Origin: Coprovicinus avistercoris
GTDB taxonomy: Bacteria > Actinomycetota > Coriobacteriia > Coriobacteriales > Atopobiaceae
Length of the DNA: 64,000 bases
Assembly (NCBI GenBank): GCA_018714895.1
Contig: DVMQ01000014.1
Span: 1-64,000, forward strand
Direction of reading: 5' to 3'
Part shown: piece after piece, positions 17,926 to 25,686 of the stretch
Layout: the number at the start of each line of letters is the position of its first letter
How positions within the stretch are numbered: position 1 is the stretch's first letter
Notes under the pieces: generated by a model
What the model was told of the DNA's origin: nothing
Databases searched by the model: none
The model's input: only the letters and a program-made list of their open reading frames with translations
Program-made: the position numbers and the translations under genes

Positions 17926-18522
17926 ATGGCTAAGAACGCTAGTAATGAGCGAGGAGATATCACTCCTACCATTGATTCTGCTGAACCGGATGCCATTGAG
18001 GATCCGACGCCTTCAAAAGAGCTTGCAGAAGTAGATGACAGCTCAACTGACATCGAAGCTTTTGATGATGACGATGATCTTGATAGCGAGGACTCACTCA
18101 CTTTTTCAAATGGCGTTATTGAGAAGATCGTTGCACTTGCTGTGCGAGATGTTCCTGGTGTACTTGGCATGAAGGGTGGCTGGGTTAATCGCGTACAGGA
18201 GACTTTTGGAGCTGTCAGCCCAACTAAGGGAGTCACGGTAGAAGTAACCCCTGATAACGCTGTACGCGTTAATGTCTCAGTGCTTATTGAGTACGGTACA
18301 TATGCTCCACAAATATTTGAGGATGTGAAAAAGGCCGTAGTAAAGCAGGTCTCTGGTATGACTGGCCTTGAAGTGGCTGGTGTTAATTTGCGCATTGAAG
18401 ATGTTCTTACGCCGGATGAGTACGATGCACGTCATCATGGCGAAGCAAATCATCATGCTTCTCACAATGAAAATGGTGAGTCTAAAGAGTCTGCTGTTAA
18501 ACCTTCCGGTCAAGATAAATAA
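17926..18522 (+). CDS. Asp23/Gls24 family envelope stress protein
   Basis: A 198-residue protein with an acidic N-terminal extension of about 60 residues, an Asp23 domain at about 60-165 and a His-rich tail. The domain is marked by FSNGVIEKIVALAVRDVPGV, GVTVEVTPDNAVRVNVSV and the C-terminal GVNLRIEDV. Asp23 proteins form a submembrane meshwork involved in envelope homeostasis. The ATG at 17926 is preceded by GGGAGGAG. The frame opens at a GTG (17911), but that would bury the ribosome-binding site. It lies 3 bp before murT, so cotranscription is possible. Confidence 0.85.
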   Translation: MAKNASNERGDITPTIDSAEPDAIEDPTPSKELAEVDDSSTDIEAFDDDDDLDSEDSLTFSNGVIEKIVALAVRDVPGVLGMKGGWVNRVQETFGAVSPTKGVTVEVTPDNAVRVNVSVLIEYGTYAPQIFEDVKKAVVKQVSGMTGLEVAGVNLRIEDVLTPDEYDARHHGEANHHASHNENGESKESAVKPSGQDK

Positions 18523-18525
18523 GCT

Positions 18526-19875
18526 ATGGGTTTACGATCTCTTCTCGCAACAACTTCAGGCTCCTTCGTAAGATGGGGCCTTAAGAATGTGGCTCGTCGC
18601 AATGCATCTCAGCTGCCAGGTCGTGTGGCATTAGCGATCGATCCCACTATTATTTCTGAGCTCGCTCGTCAGCTGGGTGAGGGCTCCATAGTTGTTTGCG
18701 GTACCAACGGTAAGACAACAACGAACAATATTATTGCCTCAGCAATCGAAGCGTCGGGCAATAAAGTTGCATGCAATCGTGCAGGGGCAAACATGGCTCC
18801 CGGTGTCGCTGCGGCTATGATGAGCACACGGAGAGCTACGTGGGCGGTCATGGAAGCAGACGAGCTGTCTACAAGAATTATTTTACCGGCGCTGCGTCCT
18901 CGCTATCTCGTGCTGCTTAATCTGTTTCGAGATCAGCTTGATCGCGCTGGTGAGATAGATCACGTGCAGGAAGTTATCGTTGAAGCCTTAGCTTCATCGC
19001 CTGAAACAACCCTTCTAGTATGTGGCGATGATCCTCTGTCAATGGGGATTGCACGATGTGCTGCACAGTCAGGAACGCCCGTTATTACATTCGGTATTGG
19101 TGAGGATCTTGGTCTAGCTCCTGATAGGGTTCCAGAAGCCCGCTTCTGCCAAGTGTGTGGATCAGAGCTTATTTATGACTATCGCGCCTATGCACAACTA
19201 GGTGCGTTTCGCTGCCCTCAAGGTGATTTTTCTCGGCCGGACCTTGATTTTGTTGCTACGAATGTAAGGGTTAATCGCTCGGGCGTGGCTTTTGAGGTTA
19301 CCACTCCCGATGGTGAAACCTGTCAAATATCAGCGGGTTTTGGTGGCGTATATATGGTGTATAACCTTTTAGCTGCCTATGCTGCTGCGCATCTTGCAGG
19401 TGTATCAAATCAAACTTTCCAACATACCCTTGATGAGTATCATCCTGAGAATGGTCGTCTCCAACATTTTGATGTTGGAGGACGTGAAGTGATACTTAAT
19501 CTGGCAAAGAACCCTACCGGCTTTAACCAAAATATATCTTTGCTTATCCAGGATGATCGTCCCAAGGCGGCGTATCTCGTGGTTAACGATGATTTTAATG
19601 ATGGTAAAGATATCTCTTGGATTTGGGACGTAGATTTCGAACGCTTGGCAACCGATAGCAGTGTCTGCGTTGTAGTTGGTGGAACGCGCGCTAATGACTT
19701 ACAGGTGCGTATGAAATACGCTGATATCCAGGCGGATATTGTTGATTCTGTTGAAGCGGCACTCAAGCATATTGCAGCGCTTCCTCAAGAATATCCACTG
19801 TATGTTCTCACCAACTATTCTGCACTCTGGCCTGCAAAGGCTGAACTCGAACGGATGGGGGAGCGTCATGACTGA
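18526..19875 (+). CDS. murT: Lipid II isoglutaminyl synthase, Mur ligase-like subunit MurT
   Basis: MurT with GatD amidates the D-Glu alpha-carboxyl of lipid II to D-isoglutamine, a step common in monoderm bacteria. The 449-residue chain has the Mur ligase P-loop GTNGKTTTNN near residues 62-71 and an inserted Cys ribbon (CQVCGSE...FRCPQGD) near 208-232. The C-terminal DUF1727 domain contains the DDFNDGKDISWIWDVDFE motif. The ribbon shows only three clear cysteines, one fewer than a full four-Cys Zn site. It overlaps gatD by 8 bases, which couples the two subunits. Confidence 0.95.
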   Translation: MGLRSLLATTSGSFVRWGLKNVARRNASQLPGRVALAIDPTIISELARQLGEGSIVVCGTNGKTTTNNIIASAIEASGNKVACNRAGANMAPGVAAAMMSTRRATWAVMEADELSTRIILPALRPRYLVLLNLFRDQLDRAGEIDHVQEVIVEALASSPETTLLVCGDDPLSMGIARCAAQSGTPVITFGIGEDLGLAPDRVPEARFCQVCGSELIYDYRAYAQLGAFRCPQGDFSRPDLDFVATNVRVNRSGVAFEVTTPDGETCQISAGFGGVYMVYNLLAAYAAAHLAGVSNQTFQHTLDEYHPENGRLQHFDVGGREVILNLAKNPTGFNQNISLLIQDDRPKAAYLVVNDDFNDGKDISWIWDVDFERLATDSSVCVVVGGTRANDLQVRMKYADIQADIVDSVEAALKHIAALPQEYPLYVLTNYSALWPAKAELERMGERHD

Positions 19876-20614
19876 GCGCAAGCTTGTAATAGCGCATCTC
19901 TTCCCCGAACTTCTCAATCTCTATGGAGATTCAGGCAACATCCTGTGCTTAAGAAAACGCATGGAGTGGCGAGGTATTACCTGTGAGATCCGTGAGGTTC
20001 ATCCGGGCGATACGCCGAGTTTCTCCGGTGTTGACCTTGCCTTTATTGGTGGCGGTTCGGATCGTGAGCAAAAAATTGTATGCGATAAATTGCTTGCGGT
20101 TGGAAGTGAAGTTCGCTCTTTTGTGGAAGATTATGGTGTGCTTCTTGCGGTATGTGGCGGGTATCAGCTTTTAGGTGAGAGTTACCTCATGGGCAACGAG
20201 AAAGTCCAAGGCCTTAGTTTGGTAGATCTCTATACAGATCATGGCGATCCACGTCTCATCGGTAACGTTATTGTTCAGAGTTCGGTTTCAGAACAGCCTA
20301 TCGTGGGATATGAAAACCATGCAGGCAGAACTCATTTGGGTCCGAGTGCCACTGCTCTCGGCAAAGTTTTGTATGGACATGGGAACGATGGAGTGTCTGG
20401 CGAAGAAGGCGTTTTGTACAAAAATGTATTAGGAACGTATGTACATGGACCTCTTTTGCCTAAGAATCCTGGTGTTGCAGATTGGGCTATAGCTCGTGCT
20501 CTTGAGCGTAAATACGGCAAAGGACAACTTGAAGCGCTTGATGATACGGTTGAGCTTGCTGCAAATCAGATTATGTACGATCGTCTCATGCATGGTGAGG
20601 TTAAAGAGCAGTAG
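19868..20614 (+). CDS. gatD: Lipid II isoglutaminyl synthase, glutamine amidotransferase subunit GatD
   Basis: GatD is the glutaminase subunit that supplies ammonia to MurT. The 248-residue protein has a class I amidotransferase fold with the nucleophile Cys96 in LLAVCGGYQLLG and the partner His193 in GTYVHGPLLPKNP. It begins MTERKLVIAHLFPELLNLYGD, typical of GatD and distinct from the cobyric acid synthase CobQ it resembles. The ATG at 19868 overlaps the end of murT. The frame is open further left, but only as the shadow of murT. Confidence 0.95.
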   Translation: MTERKLVIAHLFPELLNLYGDSGNILCLRKRMEWRGITCEIREVHPGDTPSFSGVDLAFIGGGSDREQKIVCDKLLAVGSEVRSFVEDYGVLLAVCGGYQLLGESYLMGNEKVQGLSLVDLYTDHGDPRLIGNVIVQSSVSEQPIVGYENHAGRTHLGPSATALGKVLYGHGNDGVSGEEGVLYKNVLGTYVHGPLLPKNPGVADWAIARALERKYGKGQLEALDDTVELAANQIMYDRLMHGEVKEQ

Positions 20615-20654
20615 AGACTCAAATCTCTTTTTCGTGTTACACTGCACAAAGTGT

Positions 20655-20752
20655 TATGAAAACGGGGGGCTGACGCACGTCGGCTGAGATTGGATCCAAA
20701 GCGATCCTGACCCGCAACCTGATCTGGGTAATGCCAGCGTAGGGACCAGAGA
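20655..20752 (+). promoter_or_regulatory. TPP (thiamine pyrophosphate) riboswitch
   Basis: The THI-box elements appear in order: GGGGGGCTGACGCACG, then GGCTGAGAT, a short variable arm, ACCCGCAACCTGATCTGGGTAATGCCAGCG, and TAGGGACC. The core AACCTGATCTGG...AATGCCAGCGTAGGGA is nearly consensus. It precedes the thiamine-binding protein and ABC transporter genes, which TPP should therefore repress. Confidence 0.95.
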
Positions 20753-20762
20753 AGCTCGCAAT

Positions 20763-20800
20763 GGGGTCCCGAATTGTCGTGCGGGACCCCTTCTCGTCTC
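20763..20800 (+). terminator. Hairpin downstream of the TPP riboswitch
   Basis: GGGGTCCCG (20763-20771) and CGGGACCCC (20782-20790) form a perfect 9-bp stem, followed by TTCTCGTCT. It sits between the aptamer and the first gene and is probably the expression-platform terminator. The downstream tract is pyrimidine-rich rather than a pure T run. Confidence 0.65.
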
Positions 20801-20823
20801 CCGCCGCAGAGAGCGAGGTTTTA

Positions 20824-21156
20824 ATGAATTGTTCTGTGGCCATTCAATATTTACCTATGAATGCTGCCTCTGATGAAGAGACATGCCGCATTGTTGATGA
20901 GGTTATCGCCTGTATTGATGCTTCAGGTTTGCCTTACTCCGTTGGTCCTTTCGAGACAACTATTGAAGGCTCTTTTGATGCGTGCATGAAGGTGCTATAT
21001 GAATGCCAGCTTGCCGGAGCTCGTTCGGGTTGTGAACACAGCATGGTCTACGCCAAGATTAACTATCGGCCCAACGGCGAGGTAATGTCGACCGAGCATA
21101 AGATCGGTAAATATCATGATGCCGATGATGTTGTAGAGGCTTTCGATGCGGCATAA
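20824..21156 (+). CDS. Thiamine-binding domain protein (MTH1187/YkoF-like)
   Basis: A 110-residue protein of the MTH1187/YkoF-like superfamily: a ferredoxin-like fold with the typical start CSVAIQYLPM. The GPFETTIEGSFDACMKVL block and a C-terminal SMVYAKINYRP strand follow. YkoF binds thiamine or HMP in Bacillus and is linked there to the YkoEDC transporter. As the first gene after a TPP riboswitch, it likely binds or buffers thiamine or its precursor in the cytoplasm. The ATG at 20824 follows AGAGCGAGG. The frame is open to 20761 but would run through the riboswitch hairpin. It overlaps the permease gene by 11 bases. Confidence 0.85.
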   Translation: MNCSVAIQYLPMNAASDEETCRIVDEVIACIDASGLPYSVGPFETTIEGSFDACMKVLYECQLAGARSGCEHSMVYAKINYRPNGEVMSTEHKIGKYHDADDVVEAFDAA

Positions 21157-21925
21157 GGGTGCACAGAGTTCTCGCTATCCCAACTGGCTTCCAGCCCTCA
21201 TTGCGGTGGTAGGTTTTATTGCCCTGTGGCAAGCGGTGTGCTCGCTTGGCTTAGTACCAACTTATCTACTACCGAGCCCCATGGATGTTGTATCTGCCTT
21301 TATTGAGGACTCACAGCTTTTAGCATCCCACGCAGTAACAACACTCACCGAGGCGGCAATTGGTTTGCTTGCGGGTGTTGCACTCGGGTTTGTTATGGCT
21401 GTTGTGATGGATAGGTTTGAGGTGATATACCAAGCGTTTGATCCACTTATCACCATCTCTCAAACCATTCCAACTGTTGCAATAGCTCCTTTGTTAGTAC
21501 TTTGGTTTGGCTATGGCATTCTTCCGAAAGTAGTCCTTGTTATTCTCACCACGTTTTTCCCAATAACTGTTGCGTTGGTGAGAGGCTTTCGTTCGGTTGA
21601 TCCAGATGTTGTAGACCTAATGCGTACCATGACCGCAACGCGTTGGCAAATCTTTTTCTATGCAAAGTTGCCTGCTGCGGCAGAGCAGTTCTTTTCGGGT
21701 CTGCGTATCAGTGCTACCTATGCCATTGTAGGTGCTGTTATCGCCGAATGGCTTGGTGGTTTTTTGGGTCTCGGTGTGTATATGACGCGTGTTAGAAAGT
21801 CGTTTGCATACGACCGTATGTTTGCGTCAATCATTCTCATTTCGGCGCTCTCACTTGCCCTTATGAAGGGTGTAGATCTGCTTGAGCGCGTATGTATGCC
21901 TTGGAAAAAGGTGGAAAGGAAATAA
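21146..21925 (+). CDS. ABC transporter permease for thiamine precursor (ThiX-like)
   Basis: A 259-residue inner-membrane permease with about six membrane segments and a BPD_transp_1 fold. The cytoplasmic EAA-type loop is visible in GFRSVDPDVVDLMRTM...KLPAAAEQFFSGLR. It forms the channel of an ABC importer with the binding protein and ATPase encoded next. TPP-riboswitch control and a THI5-like binding protein suggest HMP (hydroxymethylpyrimidine) or a formyl derivative as substrate. It begins inside the preceding gene and ends one base before the ATG of the next, so translation is probably coupled. Confidence 0.9.
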   Translation: MRHKGAQSSRYPNWLPALIAVVGFIALWQAVCSLGLVPTYLLPSPMDVVSAFIEDSQLLASHAVTTLTEAAIGLLAGVALGFVMAVVMDRFEVIYQAFDPLITISQTIPTVAIAPLLVLWFGYGILPKVVLVILTTFFPITVALVRGFRSVDPDVVDLMRTMTATRWQIFFYAKLPAAAEQFFSGLRISATYAIVGAVIAEWLGGFLGLGVYMTRVRKSFAYDRMFASIILISALSLALMKGVDLLERVCMPWKKVERK

Positions 21926-21926
21926 C

Positions 21927-22958
21927 ATGAGCAATAAAGGAATGCTCTCAAGATCTCTTTCGCGTAGGAAATTTGTTGCTGGTGCTGCAGGTGCTGCGGC
22001 ATTAGCAGGCACTGCTGCACTTGCGGGATGCTCAGACGCCGCTGCAGGTGATGCTACTCATATTACGTTTTGTTTGGACTACACTCCTAACACCAACCAT
22101 ACGGGAATTTACGTTGCACAACAGAGTGGATATTTTACTGACGAGGGTCTTGAGGTAGAAATAGTTCAGCCTGCCGAAGATACTGCTGAAGCTATGATCG
22201 GATCTGGTCAGGCGCAGATGGGCGTTTCTTATCAGGACTACATTGCTAACTCTCTCGCAAGTGATAATCCCTTGCCGATACAGGCAGTTGCTGCTGTTAT
22301 TCAGCACAACACCTCAGGCATTATGAGTAGGGCAGAAGACGGAATTACCCGTCCGCGCGATATGGAGGGTTTCCGCTACGCTACATGGGATATGCCCGTT
22401 GAGCAGGCCACAATCAAATATGTTGTAGAAAAGGACGGCGGCGATTATTCTCGCGTCCAGCTCGTACCTTCTACTGCGCAGGATGAGGTTTCTGGCCTTC
22501 GGGCAGATATGTTTGATACGGTATGGGCATATGAAGCATGGGGTGTTCAGAACGCGGTCGTGCAGGACTACCCGTGCAATTACTTCTCGTTCATCTCTAT
22601 TGATGATGTCTTTGATTATTACACGCCCGTTATTGCAGCAAATAATGATTTCTGTGCTGAGAACCCCGAGGTGGTAAAGGCATTTTTGCGCGCTGTTAAG
22701 AAGGGCTATGAGTTTGCAATCTCCAATCCCGATGATGCAGCTCAACAGCTTCTCGATGCGGTGCCCGAACTTGATGAAGCACTCGTTCGCCAGAGCCAGC
22801 AATATCTGACCGGTCAGTATCAGGCCGATGCTGCATCGTGGGGTGTTATCGATGCCGAGCGCTGGAGCCGCTTCTATCAATGGCTTAACGATAATAATCT
22901 CGTTGAGAACCAGCTTGATGTTAATGCGGGATGGTCGATGGACTATCTGGAGGCATAA
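21927..22958 (+). CDS. Substrate-binding lipoprotein, NMT1/THI5-like (ThiY-like), Tat-type signal
   Basis: A 343-residue NMT1/THI5-family solute-binding protein. The signal has a twin-arginine motif SRRKFV at residues 12-17, a hydrophobic Ala-rich stretch and a lipobox LAGC with Cys35, so it is probably a Tat-exported lipoprotein. The mature part opens with ITFCLDYTPNTNHTGIYVA, the classic THI5-like start, and GLEVEIVQPAEDTAEAMIGSGQAQMGVSYQD. It should bind HMP-type thiamine precursors outside the membrane. The ATG at 21927 follows GGAAAGGA; an upstream ATG at 21882 would add 15 residues that overlap the permease. Confidence 0.92.
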   Translation: MSNKGMLSRSLSRRKFVAGAAGAAALAGTAALAGCSDAAAGDATHITFCLDYTPNTNHTGIYVAQQSGYFTDEGLEVEIVQPAEDTAEAMIGSGQAQMGVSYQDYIANSLASDNPLPIQAVAAVIQHNTSGIMSRAEDGITRPRDMEGFRYATWDMPVEQATIKYVVEKDGGDYSRVQLVPSTAQDEVSGLRADMFDTVWAYEAWGVQNAVVQDYPCNYFSFISIDDVFDYYTPVIAANNDFCAENPEVVKAFLRAVKKGYEFAISNPDDAAQQLLDAVPELDEALVRQSQQYLTGQYQADAASWGVIDAERWSRFYQWLNDNNLVENQLDVNAGWSMDYLEA

Positions 22959-22960
22959 AG

Positions 22961-23785
22961 GTGTCCGGTGTCCAAGATGAGGATCATTGTATGAATACCA
23001 ACAATGGCGATACTGGCGGAGTCGATGCTCAAGTTCCTGCCCTTGAAGCACGAAATGTCCAGCTTGCTTGGGGCGATGAGCTTATTGCCTCTGACATTTC
23101 GCTTCATGTTGAGCAGGGTGAAATCGTCTGTTTAGTTGGACGATCCGGCTGCGGCAAAACGACCTTATTCCATGCTTTGGCAGGCCTTACTGTTCCTCCT
23201 GCTGGAGAGATATTGCTGCACGGGGAGAATATAACCGGACAAGCCGGGCATGTGAGCTATATGCTTCAAAAAGATCTTTTGCTGCCGAGCCGAACAATTA
23301 TAGATAATGTGTGCCTTCCTCTCTTGGTGCAAGGGATGTCTAAGCGTGAAGCACATCGTCGTGCGAAACCGCTGTTTGAGCAGTTTGGGTTAGCCGGTAC
23401 CGAACAAGCATGGCCTTCTCAGTTGTCCGGTGGTATGCGTCAGCGTGCGGCCCTTCTCAGAACGTATCTGATGAACAACGACGTGATTCTTCTCGACGAG
23501 CCTTTCTCGGCTTTGGATGCACTTACCCGTACCGATATGCGCGGATGGTTCTGTGGGATTGTTAAGGACCTTGGCCTTTCTACTTTGGTTGTTACCCATG
23601 ATGTGGATGAAGCAGTTTCTATGGCGCAGCGTATCTATGTGATGAGGGGAAATCCTACTGCTGGAGAGCCCTCAAAACTCGTAGGAGAAATAGCGGTACC
23701 TCGTCCAAGCCAGAATAGTGAGCGATTTGATTTAACGGTTGAATACCTTACCTGTAAGCGACAAACGCTTGATCTTCTCGGGTGA
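22961..23785 (+). CDS. ABC transporter ATPase for thiamine precursor (ThiZ-like)
   Basis: A 274-residue ABC ATPase of the nitrate/taurine/HMP class. It has Walker A GRSGCGKTT near residue 60, a Q-loop in MLQKDLLLPS, signature LSGGMRQRAALL, Walker B ILLDEPFSALD and switch His in VVTHDVDEA. The start is uncertain: GTG 22961 has GGAGG 7 bases upstream, 2 bp after the preceding stop, and I prefer it. ATG 22991, with GAGG upstream, would give 264 residues. It is the last gene of the riboswitch operon, which ends at the hairpin at 23834. The operon contains no thiamine biosynthesis gene, so it serves salvage. Confidence 0.9.
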   Translation: MSGVQDEDHCMNTNNGDTGGVDAQVPALEARNVQLAWGDELIASDISLHVEQGEIVCLVGRSGCGKTTLFHALAGLTVPPAGEILLHGENITGQAGHVSYMLQKDLLLPSRTIIDNVCLPLLVQGMSKREAHRRAKPLFEQFGLAGTEQAWPSQLSGGMRQRAALLRTYLMNNDVILLDEPFSALDALTRTDMRGWFCGIVKDLGLSTLVVTHDVDEAVSMAQRIYVMRGNPTAGEPSKLVGEIAVPRPSQNSERFDLTVEYLTCKRQTLDLLG

Positions 23786-23833
23786 CGTGTTTTAGACAGA
23801 GCTGCAGATATTGTTGCCAGACGGATAAAAAAT

Positions 23834-23867
23834 AAAGGCAGGAGATGGTAAAATCTCCTGCCTTTTT
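23834..23867. terminator. Bidirectional terminator between the thiamine operon and the Ser/Thr-rich membrane protein
   Basis: AAAGGCAGGAGAT (23834-23846) and ATCTCCTGCCTTT (23853-23865) form a perfect 13-bp stem flanked by A-rich and T-rich sides. It can stop both converging transcripts. Confidence 0.9.
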
Positions 23868-23875
23868 CATGAACT

Positions 23876-24832
23876 CTAAGCCCCTGTTGTCGTGTTGTTT
23901 GATGTGCCAGTTGTGGAGTTGGAATTCCCTTGTGAGGGATTGTCTGCAGCATCCTCATCTGCGGATGAACTATCGTCCGGCGTCTGGGTATTTGAGGAAG
24001 TAGTGTCAGACGAAGAATCTGTGTCTTGAGAGGTGTTTGAGCTTTGATCGTTGGTTGAGGTGTTGGAATCGGTTGAGGTGTTATCAGTGGACTGAGAATC
24101 CTTCTGAGTATTCTTATCTGCCTCGTTATTCTTTTCGCTCTCTTTTGAAGACTTGTTATCGGAAGTCGTATTGTTTGTTGACGACTCTTGCGTGGTCTCT
24201 TCGGAGGTAGTGGACTCCGATGTATGTTGGCTTGGAGCTAAGAAGTTTGTTTTCGTTCCGAGCCCTTCTCCTGCTGTAAAGGAGTTGATAAGTACTGCCA
24301 CAATTGCCACTGCCACTAATGCGCCAACAACAATGACGATCGATGCATTTCTTTTTGCCCGACGCTCTTGTGCATTGCGTTCGCGCAGATATTGAGGTGC
24401 TACCCGTGTATCCTGCTGCTGAGAAGAGTCTTCTTGTGGAATGGTGCGGATAACAGTTTTGTCGTTAGATAGATCTTGAGAAGTCTGTCCGGCCAAGGTG
24501 GTTTGGCTTGATGTGAAAGGCTTATAAACACCACCTTCAGCAGCTACGTGTTTGATTTTATCTGCCGAGACATTGAGCAGCCCCTTGTATATTTGCGTTG
24601 CAATGGCTGCTACAGCAGCGCCTGCTGCTACACCTACCACACCGCCGATAATGCCAATTTGTGAGGAAAGAAGCATCGACGTAACTGCAGAAAGTGCCGA
24701 TGCAATAACCTGAACCATTGAAAAATCTTCAAAGACACGATGCTTTTGACTTGTTTGTGGCTGGAGGGCAGTCTGATCGGATTGATTATGAGTGGTCGTT
24801 GAAAAGGAATTTTCTTCATCTGGCTTCGCCAT
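23876..24832 (-). CDS. Membrane protein with long Ser/Thr/Asn/Asp-rich C-terminal tail
   Basis: I cannot assign a function. The 318-residue protein has a hydrophilic start, a Gly/Ala-rich hydrophobic region near residues 45-85 (IGIIGGVVGVAAGAAV), then a hydrophilic section. A single transmembrane helix near 165-190 follows (SIVIVVGALVAVAIVAVL). The last 120 or so residues are almost entirely Ser, Thr, Asn, Asp, Gln and Glu. Such a tail is disordered, probably extracellular, and resembles wall-spanning or glycosylated linkers. The ATG at 24832 follows AAAGGAGG; an upstream extension to 24889 lacks a site. Confidence 0.75.
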   Translation of the reverse strand: MAKPDEENSFSTTTHNQSDQTALQPQTSQKHRVFEDFSMVQVIASALSAVTSMLLSSQIGIIGGVVGVAAGAAVAAIATQIYKGLLNVSADKIKHVAAEGGVYKPFTSSQTTLAGQTSQDLSNDKTVIRTIPQEDSSQQQDTRVAPQYLRERNAQERRAKRNASIVIVVGALVAVAIVAVLINSFTAGEGLGTKTNFLAPSQHTSESTTSEETTQESSTNNTTSDNKSSKESEKNNEADKNTQKDSQSTDNTSTDSNTSTNDQSSNTSQDTDSSSDTTSSNTQTPDDSSSADEDAADNPSQGNSNSTTGTSNNTTTGA

Positions 24833-25023
24833 GTAGCGTTCCTCCTTTCGCAGACACTGAAGTATAGAAGCAATTGTTACAAGTGACACCTAACTACAGC
24901 GGTATTCACAGGGCTGGCATAGTCTGTAAAGCTGGTATCAGCTTAGGTTTTTACCCATTTAGAGCGAATAAGTGTTCAGGTAGAATAAACCTTCATGAAA
25001 AGCCTGGGAAGGAGAGGAGAAGC

Positions 25024-25587
25024 GTGGGTGTTTTAGAAGTTCTTATCATCGGCATAGCGCTGTCGGCAGATGCGTTTGCGGTCACTATTTCGGACGCATG
25101 CGCTTATAAGGATGAATCGCGCGCCCGCATGATGCTTCTACCCATTGCGTTTGGTTTATTCCAAGGGCTCATGCCTACACTTGGCTACTTCCTTGGTAGT
25201 CTCTTTGCGGAGATCATCGAAACGTATGCCGGTGTGGTTACCTTGCTTATCTTGGGAATTATTGGCGGCAATATGATCCGAGAAGGAATAAGCGCTCTTC
25301 GGGCAAATAACCATGAAGAGGAAGAGGTATGTAACCACCTCACGCTCGGCATTATTGTTATTCAGGCTATTGCAACAGCTATCGATGCGTTTGCTGTTGG
25401 TGTGAGCTTGCGTGCACAGGTGGTGGCTATTATCCCCACAGCATTACTTATTACTTGTACGACCTTTGTTTGCGTGTGCATAGCATTGGCGATTGGTCGT
25501 CGTTTTGGGCTGCTTCTCGGGGATCGTGCTGAAGTTGTTGGCGGAGTTGTCTTAGTGCTTATTGGTCTTCGAGCATTCTTCTTTTAG
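25024..25587 (+). CDS. mntP: Manganese exporter MntP
   Basis: A 187-residue membrane protein of the MntP (DUF204) family, which exports Mn2+ to prevent toxicity. It has six hydrophobic segments and the paired family motifs IALSADAFAVTISDA near the start and AIATAIDAFAVGVSLR in the second half; their Asp residues bind the metal. The GTG at 25024 has GGAGAGGAG upstream. The frame is open back to 24874 without a plausible start. I looked for a yybP-ykoY Mn riboswitch upstream and found no convincing one. Confidence 0.93.
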   Translation: MGVLEVLIIGIALSADAFAVTISDACAYKDESRARMMLLPIAFGLFQGLMPTLGYFLGSLFAEIIETYAGVVTLLILGIIGGNMIREGISALRANNHEEEEVCNHLTLGIIVIQAIATAIDAFAVGVSLRAQVVAIIPTALLITCTTFVCVCIALAIGRRFGLLLGDRAEVVGGVVLVLIGLRAFFF

Positions 25588-25604
25588 CTTCATTGCCAAA
25601 CGAT

Positions 25605-25640
25605 TGAGCCCCTCCTACGTGATGTAGAAGGGGCTCTAAT
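25605..25640. terminator. Terminator between mntP and the glutamine synthetase gene
   Basis: GAGCCCCTCCTAC and GTAGAAGGGGCTC form a 13-bp stem with one mismatch around a 5-base loop at 25605-25635. It lies between converging genes. T-rich flanks are weak. Confidence 0.7.
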
Positions 25641-25686
25641 CTCCTAATCATGGAGAAGGGCAGCGAGTGGCTCTCTGCTCGTCTCT

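Noticed and set aside
22314..23051. Reverse-strand open frame of 245 codons across the thiamine binding-protein gene
   Set aside because: It is antisense to a clear NMT1/THI5-like protein, and its translation looks random (many His, Cys and Arg).
24000..24200. Short tandem DNA repeats or CRISPR
   Set aside because: The repetitive look comes from Ser/Thr/Asn/Asp codons; there are no fixed-length repeats with unique spacers. No CRISPR array was seen anywhere in the window.
24874..25023. N-terminal extension of mntP, or a yybP-ykoY manganese riboswitch
   Set aside because: MntP proteins start at the GTG at 25024 with a good ribosome-binding site, and the upstream bases lack the conserved riboswitch core.
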